The notes under the pieces are model-generated. The model did not search any database, had not been told where the DNA came from, and saw only the letters and a program-made list of their open reading frames with translations. Shown piece after piece: positions 24,914 through 34,224 of a stretch of 64,000 nucleotides of DNA. The position numbers and the translations under genes were made by a program. Origin of the DNA: Endozoicomonas sp. NE40 (GTDB taxonomy: Bacteria > Pseudomonadota > Gammaproteobacteria > Pseudomonadales > Endozoicomonadaceae); assembly GCF_040549045.1 (NCBI RefSeq), contig NZ_JBEWTB010000002.1, positions 775,501 to 839,500 on the forward strand, in the 5' to 3' direction. The stretch's first letter is position 1; each line of letters opens with the position of its first letter.

Positions 24914-25624
24914 TCAGCTTTCGATAGCTTCCAGCACCCGACTGACGTTGCTGTTCAGCTTACTGCAATCCACTCCCATACGGATTTCAAACGCTTCATC
25001 CACTTCCCAGAACAGCTCCAGCAGGCGGAAACGGTCTTCCAGACTCACTTCGCCAAAATCGATACGTGTTACCGGATGCCGGGGATAAGCCGCCTGCACT
25101 TCTTTCAGCAAATCATGGTTAATATCATCCGGATGAACGGTCAGGCCATCGTCGCGGGTCTGGTAGGTATTAATCACATCACGCTGTTCCTGAGTCAGCA
25201 GTTCCCCTTCACCACTGGCTCGTACCCGTGCGTCTTCCATCAACAGGTTGATCTGAATGCGGTTCAGCTCGCGGGCAATGTTATTGATTGAAAACACGCC
25301 CTGCATAAAGTCAGCCTGATACTGCTGAAAGAACTGTTCATTTCGGACAGCCAGCTGATCGTCTTCAACAGCGGGACACTGACTGTTAATCAGAATCGAC
25401 TCATAAGCAGCGTACAGGGTTTCATCGTCCAGATCGTGGATGTAATCGTAACTGGCCGGGGCAGTCAGTCGGTCAAGGTTGTCCTGACTTTGCTGCCACT
25501 GTGGCGGCAACTCTTCCTGAGTTTCCTCATTGTTGCCTTTCAGAACACAACCAGACAAAACAACGCTCGTAACCGCTGCAACAATAACGCTGTTTCGCAG
25601 CTTGCCAGAAATTTTACGACTCAT
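24914..25624 (-). CDS. Putative lipoprotein
   Basis: A 236-residue protein with a lipoprotein signal: basic MSRKISGKLR, hydrophobic VIVAAVTSV and lipobox VLSGC, the lipidated Cys being residue 26. I start at ATG 25624 because a longer GTG start adds residues before a typical signal. The mature part is helical and acidic with two further cysteines. I do not recognise a family. It is a single gene, convergent on nrdG. Confidence 0.7.
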   Translation of the reverse strand: MSRKISGKLRNSVIVAAVTSVVLSGCVLKGNNEETQEELPPQWQQSQDNLDRLTAPASYDYIHDLDDETLYAAYESILINSQCPAVEDDQLAVRNEQFFQQYQADFMQGVFSINNIARELNRIQINLLMEDARVRASGEGELLTQEQRDVINTYQTRDDGLTVHPDDINHDLLKEVQAAYPRHPVTRIDFGEVSLEDRFRLLELFWEVDEAFEIRMGVDCSKLNSNVSRVLEAIES

Positions 25625-25846
25625 AGCCAGCCCAATAATAAACACAGAATGAAGACCCCGCAGAAAGCTATGCCAGCTCTATCTGCGGGGTCTGGGAAAT
25701 TAAGAGATGGCGCGAGTATATTGAGGCATTTTCAGGCAATCAACTGCGCTTACTAACTATTACCGGCTTGTATAAATAGCGCCTGATTCAGAAAGGTTAG
25801 GTTACAAACAGACCTCTGTGTATCAACGCCTTGTACTTGTCATAAG

Positions 25847-26416
25847 TTAATGACAAATTGCATCAATCTGCGCATGAACATCTGCTAACCCTTCTTCCCG
25901 TTCCGGGGTATCAAGGTTGGCCGCGTGAATAAAGGTAATGTCTTTCATGCCAAGCATCCCAAGCGTCTGGCTGAGCTGCATTTCAATATGCTCAACACTG
26001 CCACCACCACGAGCCAGAACAATATAGACTTTCTTATTGTCCAGATATCCGACTGGTCCCTGTTCGGTATAATTAAACGTCACCCCCACGCGGGCGATGT
26101 AATCAATCCATGCTTTCAGCGTCGTTGGAATCGAAAAATTATACACCGGCGCACCAATGATAATGATTTCACTGTCTTTCACTTCACCAATCAGCTCATC
26201 CGACAGTTCACAGGCTTTTTTGCTGGCCTGAGAGTCATCACCGCCAAAACCGGAGAACGCTGAGTGATCAAAATGAGGTACCGGTTGCTTCACCAGGTCA
26301 CGATGCTTTACGCCGTGTCGTTCTGTGCTGAATTTCTCAAGCAAGACCTGTGTCAACTGTCGTGAATTGGAGTTTTCAAAGCGTACACTGCTGTTAATTA
26401 CAAGGATGTTATTCAT
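25847..26416 (-). CDS. azoR: FMN-dependent NADH-azoreductase
   Basis: A 189-residue flavodoxin-fold enzyme. Family marks are INSSVRFENSNSRQL (FMN phosphate loop), APVYNFSIPTTLKAWIDYI and ARGGG before the C-terminal helix. It performs two-electron reduction of quinones and azo compounds with NADH. It is slightly shorter than E. coli AzoR (201 residues). It stands alone and is divergent from the ABC transporter operon. Confidence 0.92.
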   Translation of the reverse strand: MNNILVINSSVRFENSNSRQLTQVLLEKFSTERHGVKHRDLVKQPVPHFDHSAFSGFGGDDSQASKKACELSDELIGEVKDSEIIIIGAPVYNFSIPTTLKAWIDYIARVGVTFNYTEQGPVGYLDNKKVYIVLARGGGSVEHIEMQLSQTLGMLGMKDITFIHAANLDTPEREEGLADVHAQIDAICH

Positions 26417-26752
26417 TATTTCCTGTCATCTTCTGGATACAAATCAAAGGCAGGCATTACCTGATCCCGAATTTCAAATGCATCTTATTACTTCAACCTA
26501 ACTTTAAGTCAACCCGTAGTCCTGTTATTTTTTCGCACAAGCCTGCGCGATTTTTATACTACGATGGATAAATACTTAATAATTATAAGAATATTAATAA
26601 TATCCATTTCAGTTATATCAAAAATACTGTTACCCTGCGCTCAGCGCCATTCGAATAGGCATATTTACCTAACAATAATTCCACCTGAATGCAGTTCACC
26701 TTGAAAGAATCCACCATAGAACAACAAGGCGCTGTGGCAAAAGGAGATGTAT
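26417..26752. other. Divergent promoter region azoR / ABC transporter
   Basis: About 335 bp, strongly A/T-rich at 26560-26630. It must hold the promoters of both divergent units. I see no riboswitch or clear operator in it. Confidence 0.4.
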
Positions 26753-27559
26753 GTGTCCACTTCAAAACTAAAAAAAATTCTCACCGCTTCACTGGTTACA
26801 GCAGGAATAGCCCTGGCAGGCTGCTCCGCTGAGCAATCAGCACAGACCAGTACAGGAGCTACCAGCAGTACCGTTAAAGTGGGCATGTCCGGCACTTATT
26901 ACCCATTCACCTTTATGGAAAAAGGTGAATTACAGGGTTTTGAAGTCGACCTGTGGAACGAGATTGGCAAACGTCTGGACTCTAATGTCGAATTTGTGAC
27001 CGCACCCTTTTCCGGTCTGTTTGGCATGCTCGAAGCCGGCCAGCTGGATACCATCTCCAACCAGATTACGCTGACAGAAACCCGGGCCGAACGCTATGAA
27101 TTTTCCCATCCCTACGTCTACGACGGCGTTCAAATAACGGTTCACAGCGATAACGATAAGATTAATTCAGTCACCGACCTGGCTGGAAAAAGAGTAGCTG
27201 TTAACCTTGGCTCCAATTTTGAACAGGTCCTGAGAGAATCAGACCCTGAAAACAAAATCAATATCATTACCTACGACTCAGGTATTGAGCAGGACGTCGC
27301 CATGGGCAGGTCTGATGCCTTTATCATGGATCGTATCAGCGTACTCGCCCTGATTGAAAAATCCGGTTTGCCTCTGAAACTGGCGGGAGAGCCCATCAAG
27401 GTCATGGAAAGTGCCATGCCATTTGTGCGTGATGACCAGGGTATTGCACTGCGGGATCAGGTGAACAGCGCCCTCAACAGTATGCTCGAAGACGGAACCC
27501 TGGCAGACCTCTCCGGTAAATGGCTGGGTGCCGACGTCACCACACCACCGGCAGGCTGA
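26753..27559 (+). CDS. Amino-acid ABC transporter substrate-binding lipoprotein
   Basis: A 268-residue family 3 solute-binding protein (cystine / polar amino acid type). Lipobox ALAGC follows a short signal. The lobes show GTYYPFTFMEKGELQGFEVDLW, then ANQITLTETRAERYEFS-type and GKRVAVNLGSNFE motifs. I choose GTG 26753, 6 nt after AAGGAG; an ATG at 26747 abuts the ribosome site and is less likely. The permease gene follows 8 bp later. Confidence 0.88.
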   Translation: MSTSKLKKILTASLVTAGIALAGCSAEQSAQTSTGATSSTVKVGMSGTYYPFTFMEKGELQGFEVDLWNEIGKRLDSNVEFVTAPFSGLFGMLEAGQLDTISNQITLTETRAERYEFSHPYVYDGVQITVHSDNDKINSVTDLAGKRVAVNLGSNFEQVLRESDPENKINIITYDSGIEQDVAMGRSDAFIMDRISVLALIEKSGLPLKLAGEPIKVMESAMPFVRDDQGIALRDQVNSALNSMLEDGTLADLSGKWLGADVTTPPAG

Positions 27560-27567
27560 GGAGCGCC

Positions 27568-28233
27568 ATGATTGATTTTGACTACACCGTTGGCTTACTG
27601 CCAACGGTGACTTCCAGTCTTGATGCCACCCTTTGGATGACAGTCGGGGGCCTGGCCCTCTCCCTGAGCATAGGGCTGGTTCTGGCGCTGATTAAAGTCA
27701 CCCGACCCTTTTACCTGCATTATCTGGCAGACCTTTACATCTCCTTCTTCCGGGGATCGCCACTTCTGGTTCAGCTGTTTATTTTTTACTATGGCCTGCC
27801 ACAACTGTTTCCAGTCATGCGCGGAATGCCTGCCATCATCGCTGTCATCATTGGTCTTGGTCTGCACTTTTCTGCTTACATGGCTGAAAGTATGCGGGCA
27901 GCCATTATTGGCATTCACAATGGGCAAATGGAAGCGGCACTCAGTGTTGGCATGAACCGTATGCAGGCCATGCGCAGGATCATTCTGCCACAGGCTGCCA
28001 GAGTCGCCTTTCCCGGTTTGATGAACAACACCATTGACCTGTTGAAAAGTACGTCACTGGCGTTCACCCTGGGGGTGGTAGAGATTATGGCGAGAGCCCA
28101 GATGGAGGCCTCCAGCAGTTTTCGTTTTTTCGAAAGCTACCTGACCGTTGCCCTGGTTTACTGGTTTGTCGTTGTTATCTGCACCTGGTTTCAGAAATGG
28201 GCAGAAGCCCGGCTTAACAGGGCTTATGCCTGA
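27568..28233 (+). CDS. Amino-acid ABC transporter permease
   Basis: A 221-residue inner membrane permease of the HisM/ArtQ type, with about five helices and the EAA loop EAALSVGMNRMQAMRRIILPQA. ATG 27568 follows GAGGAG. No ATPase gene lies next to it: transcription ends at a strong hairpin right after the stop, so the energising subunit must be encoded elsewhere or shared. Confidence 0.9.
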   Translation: MIDFDYTVGLLPTVTSSLDATLWMTVGGLALSLSIGLVLALIKVTRPFYLHYLADLYISFFRGSPLLVQLFIFYYGLPQLFPVMRGMPAIIAVIIGLGLHFSAYMAESMRAAIIGIHNGQMEAALSVGMNRMQAMRRIILPQAARVAFPGLMNNTIDLLKSTSLAFTLGVVEIMARAQMEASSSFRFFESYLTVALVYWFVVVICTWFQKWAEARLNRAYA

Positions 28234-28235
28234 GA

Positions 28236-28278
28236 AAAGGTGATACAGGTGCATCATTAAAGCACCTGTATCACCTTT
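28236..28278. terminator. Strong bidirectional terminator
   Basis: A perfect 17-bp stem: the left arm starts AAAGGTGATAC and the right arm ends ATCACCTTT, with a 9-nt loop. It overlaps the stop codon of the convergent LysE-type gene by 8 bp. Confidence 0.88.
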
Positions 28279-28885
28279 GCATCATTGCCGTTAAAGCGCC
28301 CGCCCCCATCAGCAGACCACCACCGGTACGGTTGAACCACTTTCGGGTTAAAGGCGACTGGAGTTTGTCGTGTACGTAACCGGAAAATAAACCATAAATA
28401 AGGACGGTTAAGCTTGATGCCGCAATAAAGCTGACCGACATAATCATCATCTGCACCAGAATCGGATGACGGTCATCAATAAACAACGGTAACAACATCA
28501 CAAAAAACACAATGCTTTTCGGATTCAGGGCTGTCACGATAAAGGAATCCCTGAAGACCTGACGGGCATCCATCAGGCCGGACTGAAGCCTGAGTGACTC
28601 CACCGGCGCACGCCAGTAGTTTATACCCAGATAGACCAGATAGACCGCCCCAAGCCACTTTAATGCTCCAAACAGGACAGCCGAGGCAGACATCAAGGCA
28701 CCCAGTCCAATAAATGACAGCGACATAGCCAGAAGATTGCCCGTCCCTGTCCCCATAATCAGTGGCAGTACCGATTTAGGGCCATGATTCAGCGCCTGTG
28801 CCATCACCATAAGAATCGTTGGGCCAGGAATCATACAGACTATAAAAGCGGCTCCGACATAAGAAAGCCAAGTCTCAAAGTTCAC
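28271..28885 (-). CDS. LysE/RhtB-family amino-acid exporter
   Basis: A 204-residue membrane protein with about six helices. The family signature is present: GAAFIVCMIPGPTILMVMAQ at the start, then LGINYWR and LNPKSIVFFVMLLPLF. GTG 28885 is preferred; GGGGAG sits 8 nt upstream and the protein then has the standard RhtB length, whereas the longer open frame adds 19 non-conserved residues. Substrate not predictable. Confidence 0.88.
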   Translation of the reverse strand: MNFETWLSYVGAAFIVCMIPGPTILMVMAQALNHGPKSVLPLIMGTGTGNLLAMSLSFIGLGALMSASAVLFGALKWLGAVYLVYLGINYWRAPVESLRLQSGLMDARQVFRDSFIVTALNPKSIVFFVMLLPLFIDDRHPILVQMMIMSVSFIAASSLTVLIYGLFSGYVHDKLQSPLTRKWFNRTGGGLLMGAGALTAMMQR

Positions 28886-29022
28886 CGGATACTCTCCCCA
28901 CACCAGTGCCAACTTCTGAATAGCGTGGATGGTGTCATACAATACGGCTAATCAACACGAGCCTTCACTTTAGCTCATAGATCTCAGGACGACACTGGTC
29001 TGAACACCTGAAAGACCAGAAC

Positions 29023-29142
29023 GATCTTTCAGGCTTTATGGAGAGCCTTCAGCTATTAAAAAGAGCCTTCAGCTCTTACAAGGAGCCTTCAGCCTTTATA
29101 GAAAACCTTCAGCTGGTAAAAAGAGTCTTCAACCTTTCAACG
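29023..29142. repeat. 20-bp tandem repeat, six degenerate units
   Basis: Units of exactly 20 bp start at 29023, 29043, 29063, 29083, 29103 and 29123; the core is GAGCCTTCAGCT followed by an A/T-rich half. The last unit covers the glxK stop codon, and a seventh, weak unit extends into the coding region. Some units form small hairpins (AAGAGC/GCTCTT). Confidence 0.8.
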
Positions 29143-30274
29143 GTACTTTTAGCTGTAACAGCCGGGCAACATTCTCAGCAGTACGTTCAAGGTTTTCCCG
29201 TCCCGCCTCAAGAGCTTCAGGCAAAGAAACAGCCCCATGAACCACTGGAAATACGGCATCAATGCCATGTTCATAAACCGCTTCACAGCCCTTGCCGACA
29301 CTGCCAGCCAGTGCAATCACAGGTATGCCTTCCGCTTTAGCGACCCGGGCCACTCCGACCGGGGTTTTACCATGCACTGTCTGACCATCCAGACGTCCTT
29401 CTCCGGTAATCAACAGGTCAGCGCCACCAGCCTGAGCTTTCAGCCTGACAGTTTCGAGAACTATATTAATGCCAGGTTTCAGGTCAGCGTCCATAAAGGT
29501 CAGCAGGGCAGCTCCCATGCCACCGGCAGCACCGGCTCCGGCAACGTGTTCAATATCTACATCCAGGCATTGCTGAATCACTGCCGCATAATTTGTCAGA
29601 GCCTTGTCCAGTTGCACGACCATAGCCGGAGTTGCCCCCTTCTGGGGGCCAAATACCGCCGAGGCACCCTTCGATCCCGTTAACGGGTTATTCACATCAC
29701 AGGCTGCAGTGACACGCACGTTTGCCAGTCGAGAATCCATAGTGCTGCAATCAATACTGGCAAGGTCTGCCAGTGCCGCGCCACCAGCAGGCAACTCTTC
29801 CCCCTTGTCATTCAGGAAACGAACCCCCAGAGCTGCCATCATACCGGCGCCGCCGTCGTTGGTCGCACTGCCACCAATGGCAACAATAATCCGGCTGACC
29901 CCAAGGTTCAAAGCTTCCCGCACCAGCTCTCCAGTGCCGTAAGTTGTCGTCAGTAAAGGATTGCGAAGATGAGGCAAGATCCGTTCAAGTCCGGAAGCTT
30001 CGGCCATTTCGATCACTGCGGTTTTGCCATCACCCAGAACACCAAAGCGGGCTTCTACCGGCTCCCCCAATGGTCCTGTCACCGTTCGTGAATAGAACTG
30101 TCCGGCAGTTCCGTCCACCAGCGACTGCAGTGTCCCTTCACCACCATCCGCTACGGGTACCTTGATGAACTCAGCCGAAGGTAATACACGACGCATTCCT
30201 GTTTCTATGGCAGTAGCGACGTCTATCGCACTCAGGCACTCTTTAAAGGAATCGGGGGCAATGACTATTTTCAT
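29129..30274 (-). CDS. glxK: Glycerate 2-kinase (GlxK/GarK family)
   Basis: A 381-residue glycerate kinase of the bacterial class II type: MKIVIAPDSFKECLSA at the N-terminus, PVADGGEGTLQSL, IVAIGGSATNDGGAGMMAALG and LLITGEGRLDGQT. It phosphorylates glycerate, ending the glyoxylate-to-glycolysis route begun by Gcl. It is last in the gcl-hyi-glxR-glxK operon; a hairpin in the 135-bp gap before it may lower its expression. Confidence 0.94.
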   Translation of the reverse strand: MKIVIAPDSFKECLSAIDVATAIETGMRRVLPSAEFIKVPVADGGEGTLQSLVDGTAGQFYSRTVTGPLGEPVEARFGVLGDGKTAVIEMAEASGLERILPHLRNPLLTTTYGTGELVREALNLGVSRIIVAIGGSATNDGGAGMMAALGVRFLNDKGEELPAGGAALADLASIDCSTMDSRLANVRVTAACDVNNPLTGSKGASAVFGPQKGATPAMVVQLDKALTNYAAVIQQCLDVDIEHVAGAGAAGGMGAALLTFMDADLKPGINIVLETVRLKAQAGGADLLITGEGRLDGQTVHGKTPVGVARVAKAEGIPVIALAGSVGKGCEAVYEHGIDAVFPVVHGAVSLPEALEAGRENLERTAENVARLLQLKVPLKG

Positions 30275-30362
30275 AATTATTTTTCCCTGTGGCCGGTTTA
30301 TGACGTTTTACGAAAGGCTTGAAAACCCTTGGTAAACTGCCATAGCTGAACTGTATAAAAGC

Positions 30363-30391
30363 GCAGAAAGCCCGATAACCCGGCTTTCTGC
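30363..30391 (-). terminator. Intra-operon hairpin between glxR and glxK
   Basis: A 10-bp stem GCAGAAAGCC / GGCTTTCTGC with a 9-nt loop, followed on the minus strand by GCTTTTATAC. It can act as a partial terminator or as an mRNA end stabiliser. Confidence 0.6.
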
Positions 30392-30409
30392 AATCTCAGC
30401 CAGCTATCC

Positions 30410-31300
30410 TCACTCTTCACGGATGCAATGATTACTCATGTGCTCCAGCGCCCGGATCATCGCCGAATGATCCCAGGCTTCACCACCCAGTGCTGAACAG
30501 GTGTTAAATAACTCCTGTGCAGTAGCAGTATTGGGCAAATTCAACTGCAATGCTCTGGCACCGGTCAATGCCAGGTTCAAATCTTTCTGATGCAACGCAA
30601 TTCTGAAGCCGGGGTCAAAAGTGCCTTTCACCATGCGCTCACCATGGACTTCAAGAATCTTGGAAGACGCAAAGCCACCCATTAAAGCTTCACGAATTTT
30701 CACAGGGTCGGCACCTGCCTTTGAGGCAAACAGCAGCGCTTCAGAAACCGCTTCAATATTCAGGGCAACAATAATCTGGTTAGCGACCTTGCAGGTCTGT
30801 CCATCACCATTGCTGCCCACCAGGGTAACGTTCTGTCCCATGACCTCAAATAACGGTTTAACTTCATCAAAGGCTGCCTGTGTACCGCCCACCATAATAG
30901 ACAGTGAACCGGCAATAGCACCTACTTCACCACCGGATACAGGGGCATCCAGATACAGGCCGCCTTTTTCCACAACCAGCGCTGCAAACTGCTTGGTTTC
31001 TATCGGCGAAATAGAACTCATATCAACAATAACTTTGCCTTCCCTGACCCCCTCAAGCACGCCTTTTTCACGCTTGAGAACATCAGCAACATGAGGCGTG
31101 TCTGGCACCATAATGATGGTAATATTGCACACCTCCACTACGTCGATAGGGTTGGGCAGTGCATGCCCCTGCTCTCCTAATAACTCTTGTGGTGCTGGTT
31201 CAAAGTGTTCAGTGAAATACAGGTCATAACCGGCAGTCTGAAGATTCTTTGCCATAGGCTTACCCATGATACCGGTGCCGATAAATCCTATTTTTTTCAT
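30410..31300 (-). CDS. glxR: Tartronate semialdehyde reductase
   Basis: A 296-residue beta-hydroxyacid dehydrogenase. Rossmann motif GFIGTGIMGKPMAKNL, substrate motif DAPVSGGEVGAIAGSLSIMV and the catalytic Lys in QTCKVANQI are all visible. It reduces tartronate semialdehyde to D-glycerate with NAD(P)H. It sits between hyi and glxK in the glyoxylate operon, as in E. coli. Confidence 0.95.
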   Translation of the reverse strand: MKKIGFIGTGIMGKPMAKNLQTAGYDLYFTEHFEPAPQELLGEQGHALPNPIDVVEVCNITIIMVPDTPHVADVLKREKGVLEGVREGKVIVDMSSISPIETKQFAALVVEKGGLYLDAPVSGGEVGAIAGSLSIMVGGTQAAFDEVKPLFEVMGQNVTLVGSNGDGQTCKVANQIIVALNIEAVSEALLFASKAGADPVKIREALMGGFASSKILEVHGERMVKGTFDPGFRIALHQKDLNLALTGARALQLNLPNTATAQELFNTCSALGGEAWDHSAMIRALEHMSNHCIREE

Positions 31301-31346
31301 AGTATTTCTCTCGATTTATTATGTTTATGCTGTGTTTATGTCGTTT

Positions 31347-32129
31347 TTAAACCTGGTTGTAGATTTTTAGCCAGCCCAGACCTTCTTCCGTTGTCGTAGC
31401 AGGTTTATATTCACAGCCAACCCAGCCGTCATAGCCAATACGATCCAGATGACTGAGCATAAAGTGATAATTGATCTCACCAGTACCCGGTTCGTGTCGT
31501 CCGGGGTTATCAGCCAGCTGAACATGCTGGATCACATCCAGATGGGCTTCACAGGTGGTGGCAATATCACCTTCCATTATCTGCATGTGATAGATGTCGT
31601 ATTGCAGCATCAGGTTGTCACTGCCCACCTGCTCTTTGATCTTCAGCGCCTGTGCCGTAGTCGTCAGGAAAAAGCCGGGAATATCGCGGGTATTGATCGC
31701 CTCAATGATCAGACGGATACCCGCCTGCTCCAGTTTTTCTGCCGCATATTTCAGGTTGGCAACAACCGTTGCTTCCGCCTCAGCAGCAGGCACACCTTCA
31801 GGAACAATACCTGTCAGACAGTTGATCTGGGTATTACCCAATACCTGTGCATAAGCAATCGCGGTGTTTACTCCGGCTTTAAACTCTTCCGTTCTGGCCG
31901 GGTCACAGGCTATGCCGCGATCCCCTGCAGCCCAGTCTCCGGCAGGCAAATTAAACAACACCTGTTCAAGGTCATTCTGTTTCAGCTTTTGAGCAATTAC
32001 CTCAACCGGGTAATCGTATGGAAACAGGTATTCAACGCCCTTGAATCCGGCTTTTGCAGCGGCTTCAAAACGATCAGGAAAGTCCACCTCGGTAAACAAC
32101 ATGGACAAATTTGCAGCTAACTTTGGCAT
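31347..32129 (-). CDS. hyi: Hydroxypyruvate isomerase
   Basis: A 260-residue TIM barrel of the AP-endonuclease-2/xylose-isomerase superfamily. Family motifs include AANLSMLFTE, IEAINTRDIPGFFL (metal-binding Glu), LQYDIYHMQIMEGD and ADNPGRHEPGTGEI. It interconverts hydroxypyruvate and tartronate semialdehyde. It starts 18 bp after the gcl stop. Confidence 0.95.
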   Translation of the reverse strand: MPKLAANLSMLFTEVDFPDRFEAAAKAGFKGVEYLFPYDYPVEVIAQKLKQNDLEQVLFNLPAGDWAAGDRGIACDPARTEEFKAGVNTAIAYAQVLGNTQINCLTGIVPEGVPAAEAEATVVANLKYAAEKLEQAGIRLIIEAINTRDIPGFFLTTTAQALKIKEQVGSDNLMLQYDIYHMQIMEGDIATTCEAHLDVIQHVQLADNPGRHEPGTGEINYHFMLSHLDRIGYDGWVGCEYKPATTTEEGLGWLKIYNQV

Positions 32130-32147
32130 GGAGCCCCCCCATTGAAA

Positions 32148-33887
32148 TCAAAGATCAATAACTTCTTCAAACTCATTAACAGCGTCGATATTCACACCCA
32201 TGGAAATATTGGTCACCCGTTCGGTAATCACTTCGACAACAACAGGTACACGATGGGTCTTCATCAACTCCTGCGCTTCCTTCAACGCAGGCCCGATCTG
32301 ATCCGGATCAAACACCCGCAGCGCCTTACAACCCAGACCTTCAACCACTGTCTTATGGTCTACGCCGTAGCCTTCCAGTTCTGGCGCGTTAATGTTTTCA
32401 TACGACAGCTGAACACAGTAATCGATGTCAAAGTTGCGTTGTGCCTGACGAATCAGGCCGAGATAGGCGTTATTCAGCACTACATGGATATAGGGCAGAT
32501 TAAACTGGGCGCCGACTGCCAGCTCTTCAATCATGAACTGGAAGTCATAATCACCAGAAACAGCAACAACCGGACGTTGTGGATCAGCCTTGGCAACACC
32601 CAGGGCCGCAGGCAGTGTCCAGCCCAGAGGACCCGCCTGGGGGCTGTTCACCCAGTGACCGGGCTTATAAACATGAAGGAATTGTGTGGCAGCAATCTGA
32701 GCAAGACCAATAGTGGCAACGTAGCAGGTATCAGAACCAAACACATTGTTCATTTCATGATACACACGGTGTGGCTTAATCGGCTTACTGTCAAAATCGG
32801 TCTTGCGCAGCATGGTTTGCTTACGGACCTGACACTCTTCTACCCAGCCATTGCGGTTTTTCAATGTGCCAGCGACTTTCATCTCTTTAGCCACTGCAAT
32901 AAACTGCTTCAGTGCCGCACCAGCATCAGACACAATGCCGAAATCCGGAGCCAGTACACGGCCGATCTGGGTGGGTTCAATATCGACATGGATGAACTTG
33001 CGACCTTCTGTATAAACATCCAGACCGCCGGTATGGCGATTCGCCCAGCGATTACCAATACCAAAGACAAAGTCGGAAGCCAGCAGGCTGGCATTACCAT
33101 AGCGATGTGAACACTGAATGCCGGCACGACCAATCATTAAAGGATGATCGTCAGGTACAGAACCCCAGCCGCGCAATGTCTGAATCACAGGGACACCGGT
33201 GACTTCGGCAAATTCCTGCAACAGATGGGCAGCTCCGGTGCCAATCACACCACCACCCGCGATCAGAACCGGGCGTTCAGCGTCGTTCAGCATGGCCAGT
33301 GCTTTTTCAGCCTGAGCGCGGCTTGCCTCTGGCTGGTAAGGTTTCAGAGGTTCATAGGTATCAATATCAAATTCAATTTCTGTCATCTGCACATCAATAG
33401 GCAGATCAACCAGTACAGGACCGGGGCGGCCGGAGCGCATGATATGGAAAGCTTTCTGAATCGTACCCGGTAGCTGGGCCGCTTCACGAACGGTCACTGC
33501 CCACTTGGTGACCGGGGCTGCAATTTTTTCGATCTCCACAGCCTGAAAATCTTCTTTTGTAATTTTTGCAACAGGTGCCTGACCCGTGATGCAGAGGATC
33601 GGACTGGAATCAGAAAAAGCAGAGTAAAGCCCTGTAATCATATCGGTACCGGCAGGACCTGATGTGCCAATACAGACACCGATATTGCCCGGATTCGCTC
33701 GGGTATAGCCTTCTGCCATGTGTGAGGCGCCCTCAACATGACGCGCCAGAACGTGATCAATGCCACCATTTTTCTTCATGGCTGCATACATGGGATTAAT
33801 CGCTGCGCCGGGTACACCAAACGCACAGGAAACACCTTCGCGCCTGAGAATCTCTACGGCTGCTTCAATTGCTTTCATCTTAGCCAT
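32148..33887 (-). CDS. gcl: Glyoxylate carboligase
   Basis: A 579-residue ThDP enzyme that joins two glyoxylates into tartronate semialdehyde with loss of CO2. Motifs include GVPGAAINPMYAAMKKNG (Val in place of the usual catalytic Glu, a Gcl trait), HVEGASHMAEGYTRA, and the C-terminal ThDP site SGDYDFQFMIEEL. I start at ATG 33887; the open frame extends 18 codons upstream without support. First gene of the gcl-hyi-glxR-glxK operon, with the TTGCTAGCAA operator about 45 bp upstream. Confidence 0.96.
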   Translation of the reverse strand: MAKMKAIEAAVEILRREGVSCAFGVPGAAINPMYAAMKKNGGIDHVLARHVEGASHMAEGYTRANPGNIGVCIGTSGPAGTDMITGLYSAFSDSSPILCITGQAPVAKITKEDFQAVEIEKIAAPVTKWAVTVREAAQLPGTIQKAFHIMRSGRPGPVLVDLPIDVQMTEIEFDIDTYEPLKPYQPEASRAQAEKALAMLNDAERPVLIAGGGVIGTGAAHLLQEFAEVTGVPVIQTLRGWGSVPDDHPLMIGRAGIQCSHRYGNASLLASDFVFGIGNRWANRHTGGLDVYTEGRKFIHVDIEPTQIGRVLAPDFGIVSDAGAALKQFIAVAKEMKVAGTLKNRNGWVEECQVRKQTMLRKTDFDSKPIKPHRVYHEMNNVFGSDTCYVATIGLAQIAATQFLHVYKPGHWVNSPQAGPLGWTLPAALGVAKADPQRPVVAVSGDYDFQFMIEELAVGAQFNLPYIHVVLNNAYLGLIRQAQRNFDIDYCVQLSYENINAPELEGYGVDHKTVVEGLGCKALRVFDPDQIGPALKEAQELMKTHRVPVVVEVITERVTNISMGVNIDAVNEFEEVIDL

Positions 33888-33929
33888 TGCAATACATTTC
33901 CGTCGTTTATTAGTCTTGTTTAAACTTAT

Positions 33930-33966
33930 AATTGCTAGCAATTTAAAATAATGTGGCTAGCAATTT
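33930..33966. promoter_or_regulatory. Allantoin-regulon operator, gcl / allC-like divergon
   Basis: A perfect 14-bp palindrome AATTGCTAGCAATT (33930-33943) and a degenerate copy TGGCTAGCAATT whose centre is 22 bp to the right (33958.5). The same pair with the same spacing occurs before allE and between gntR and carbamate kinase. Confidence 0.8.
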
Positions 33967-34224
33967 GTCGGTATTATTTCACGGAGGAGTGGCAAATTTA
34001 TTGTTGCAGATCAAATCTGAACAGAAGAAAACGAATAAAACACACCTTTATGAACAGAGCCTGTCAATATCGCTAAAAATCATCCGGCTTATTGACTTAT
34101 ATCTACAAACAACCTTTTTCATTCACAGACACTAAGTTATGTAACCAATGACAATAACTAACCTGCCCTTGATGCGTCTTACACTAAGAAGCTTAAAAGA
34201 ACTTATAACACTTCCGGGGGAAGT

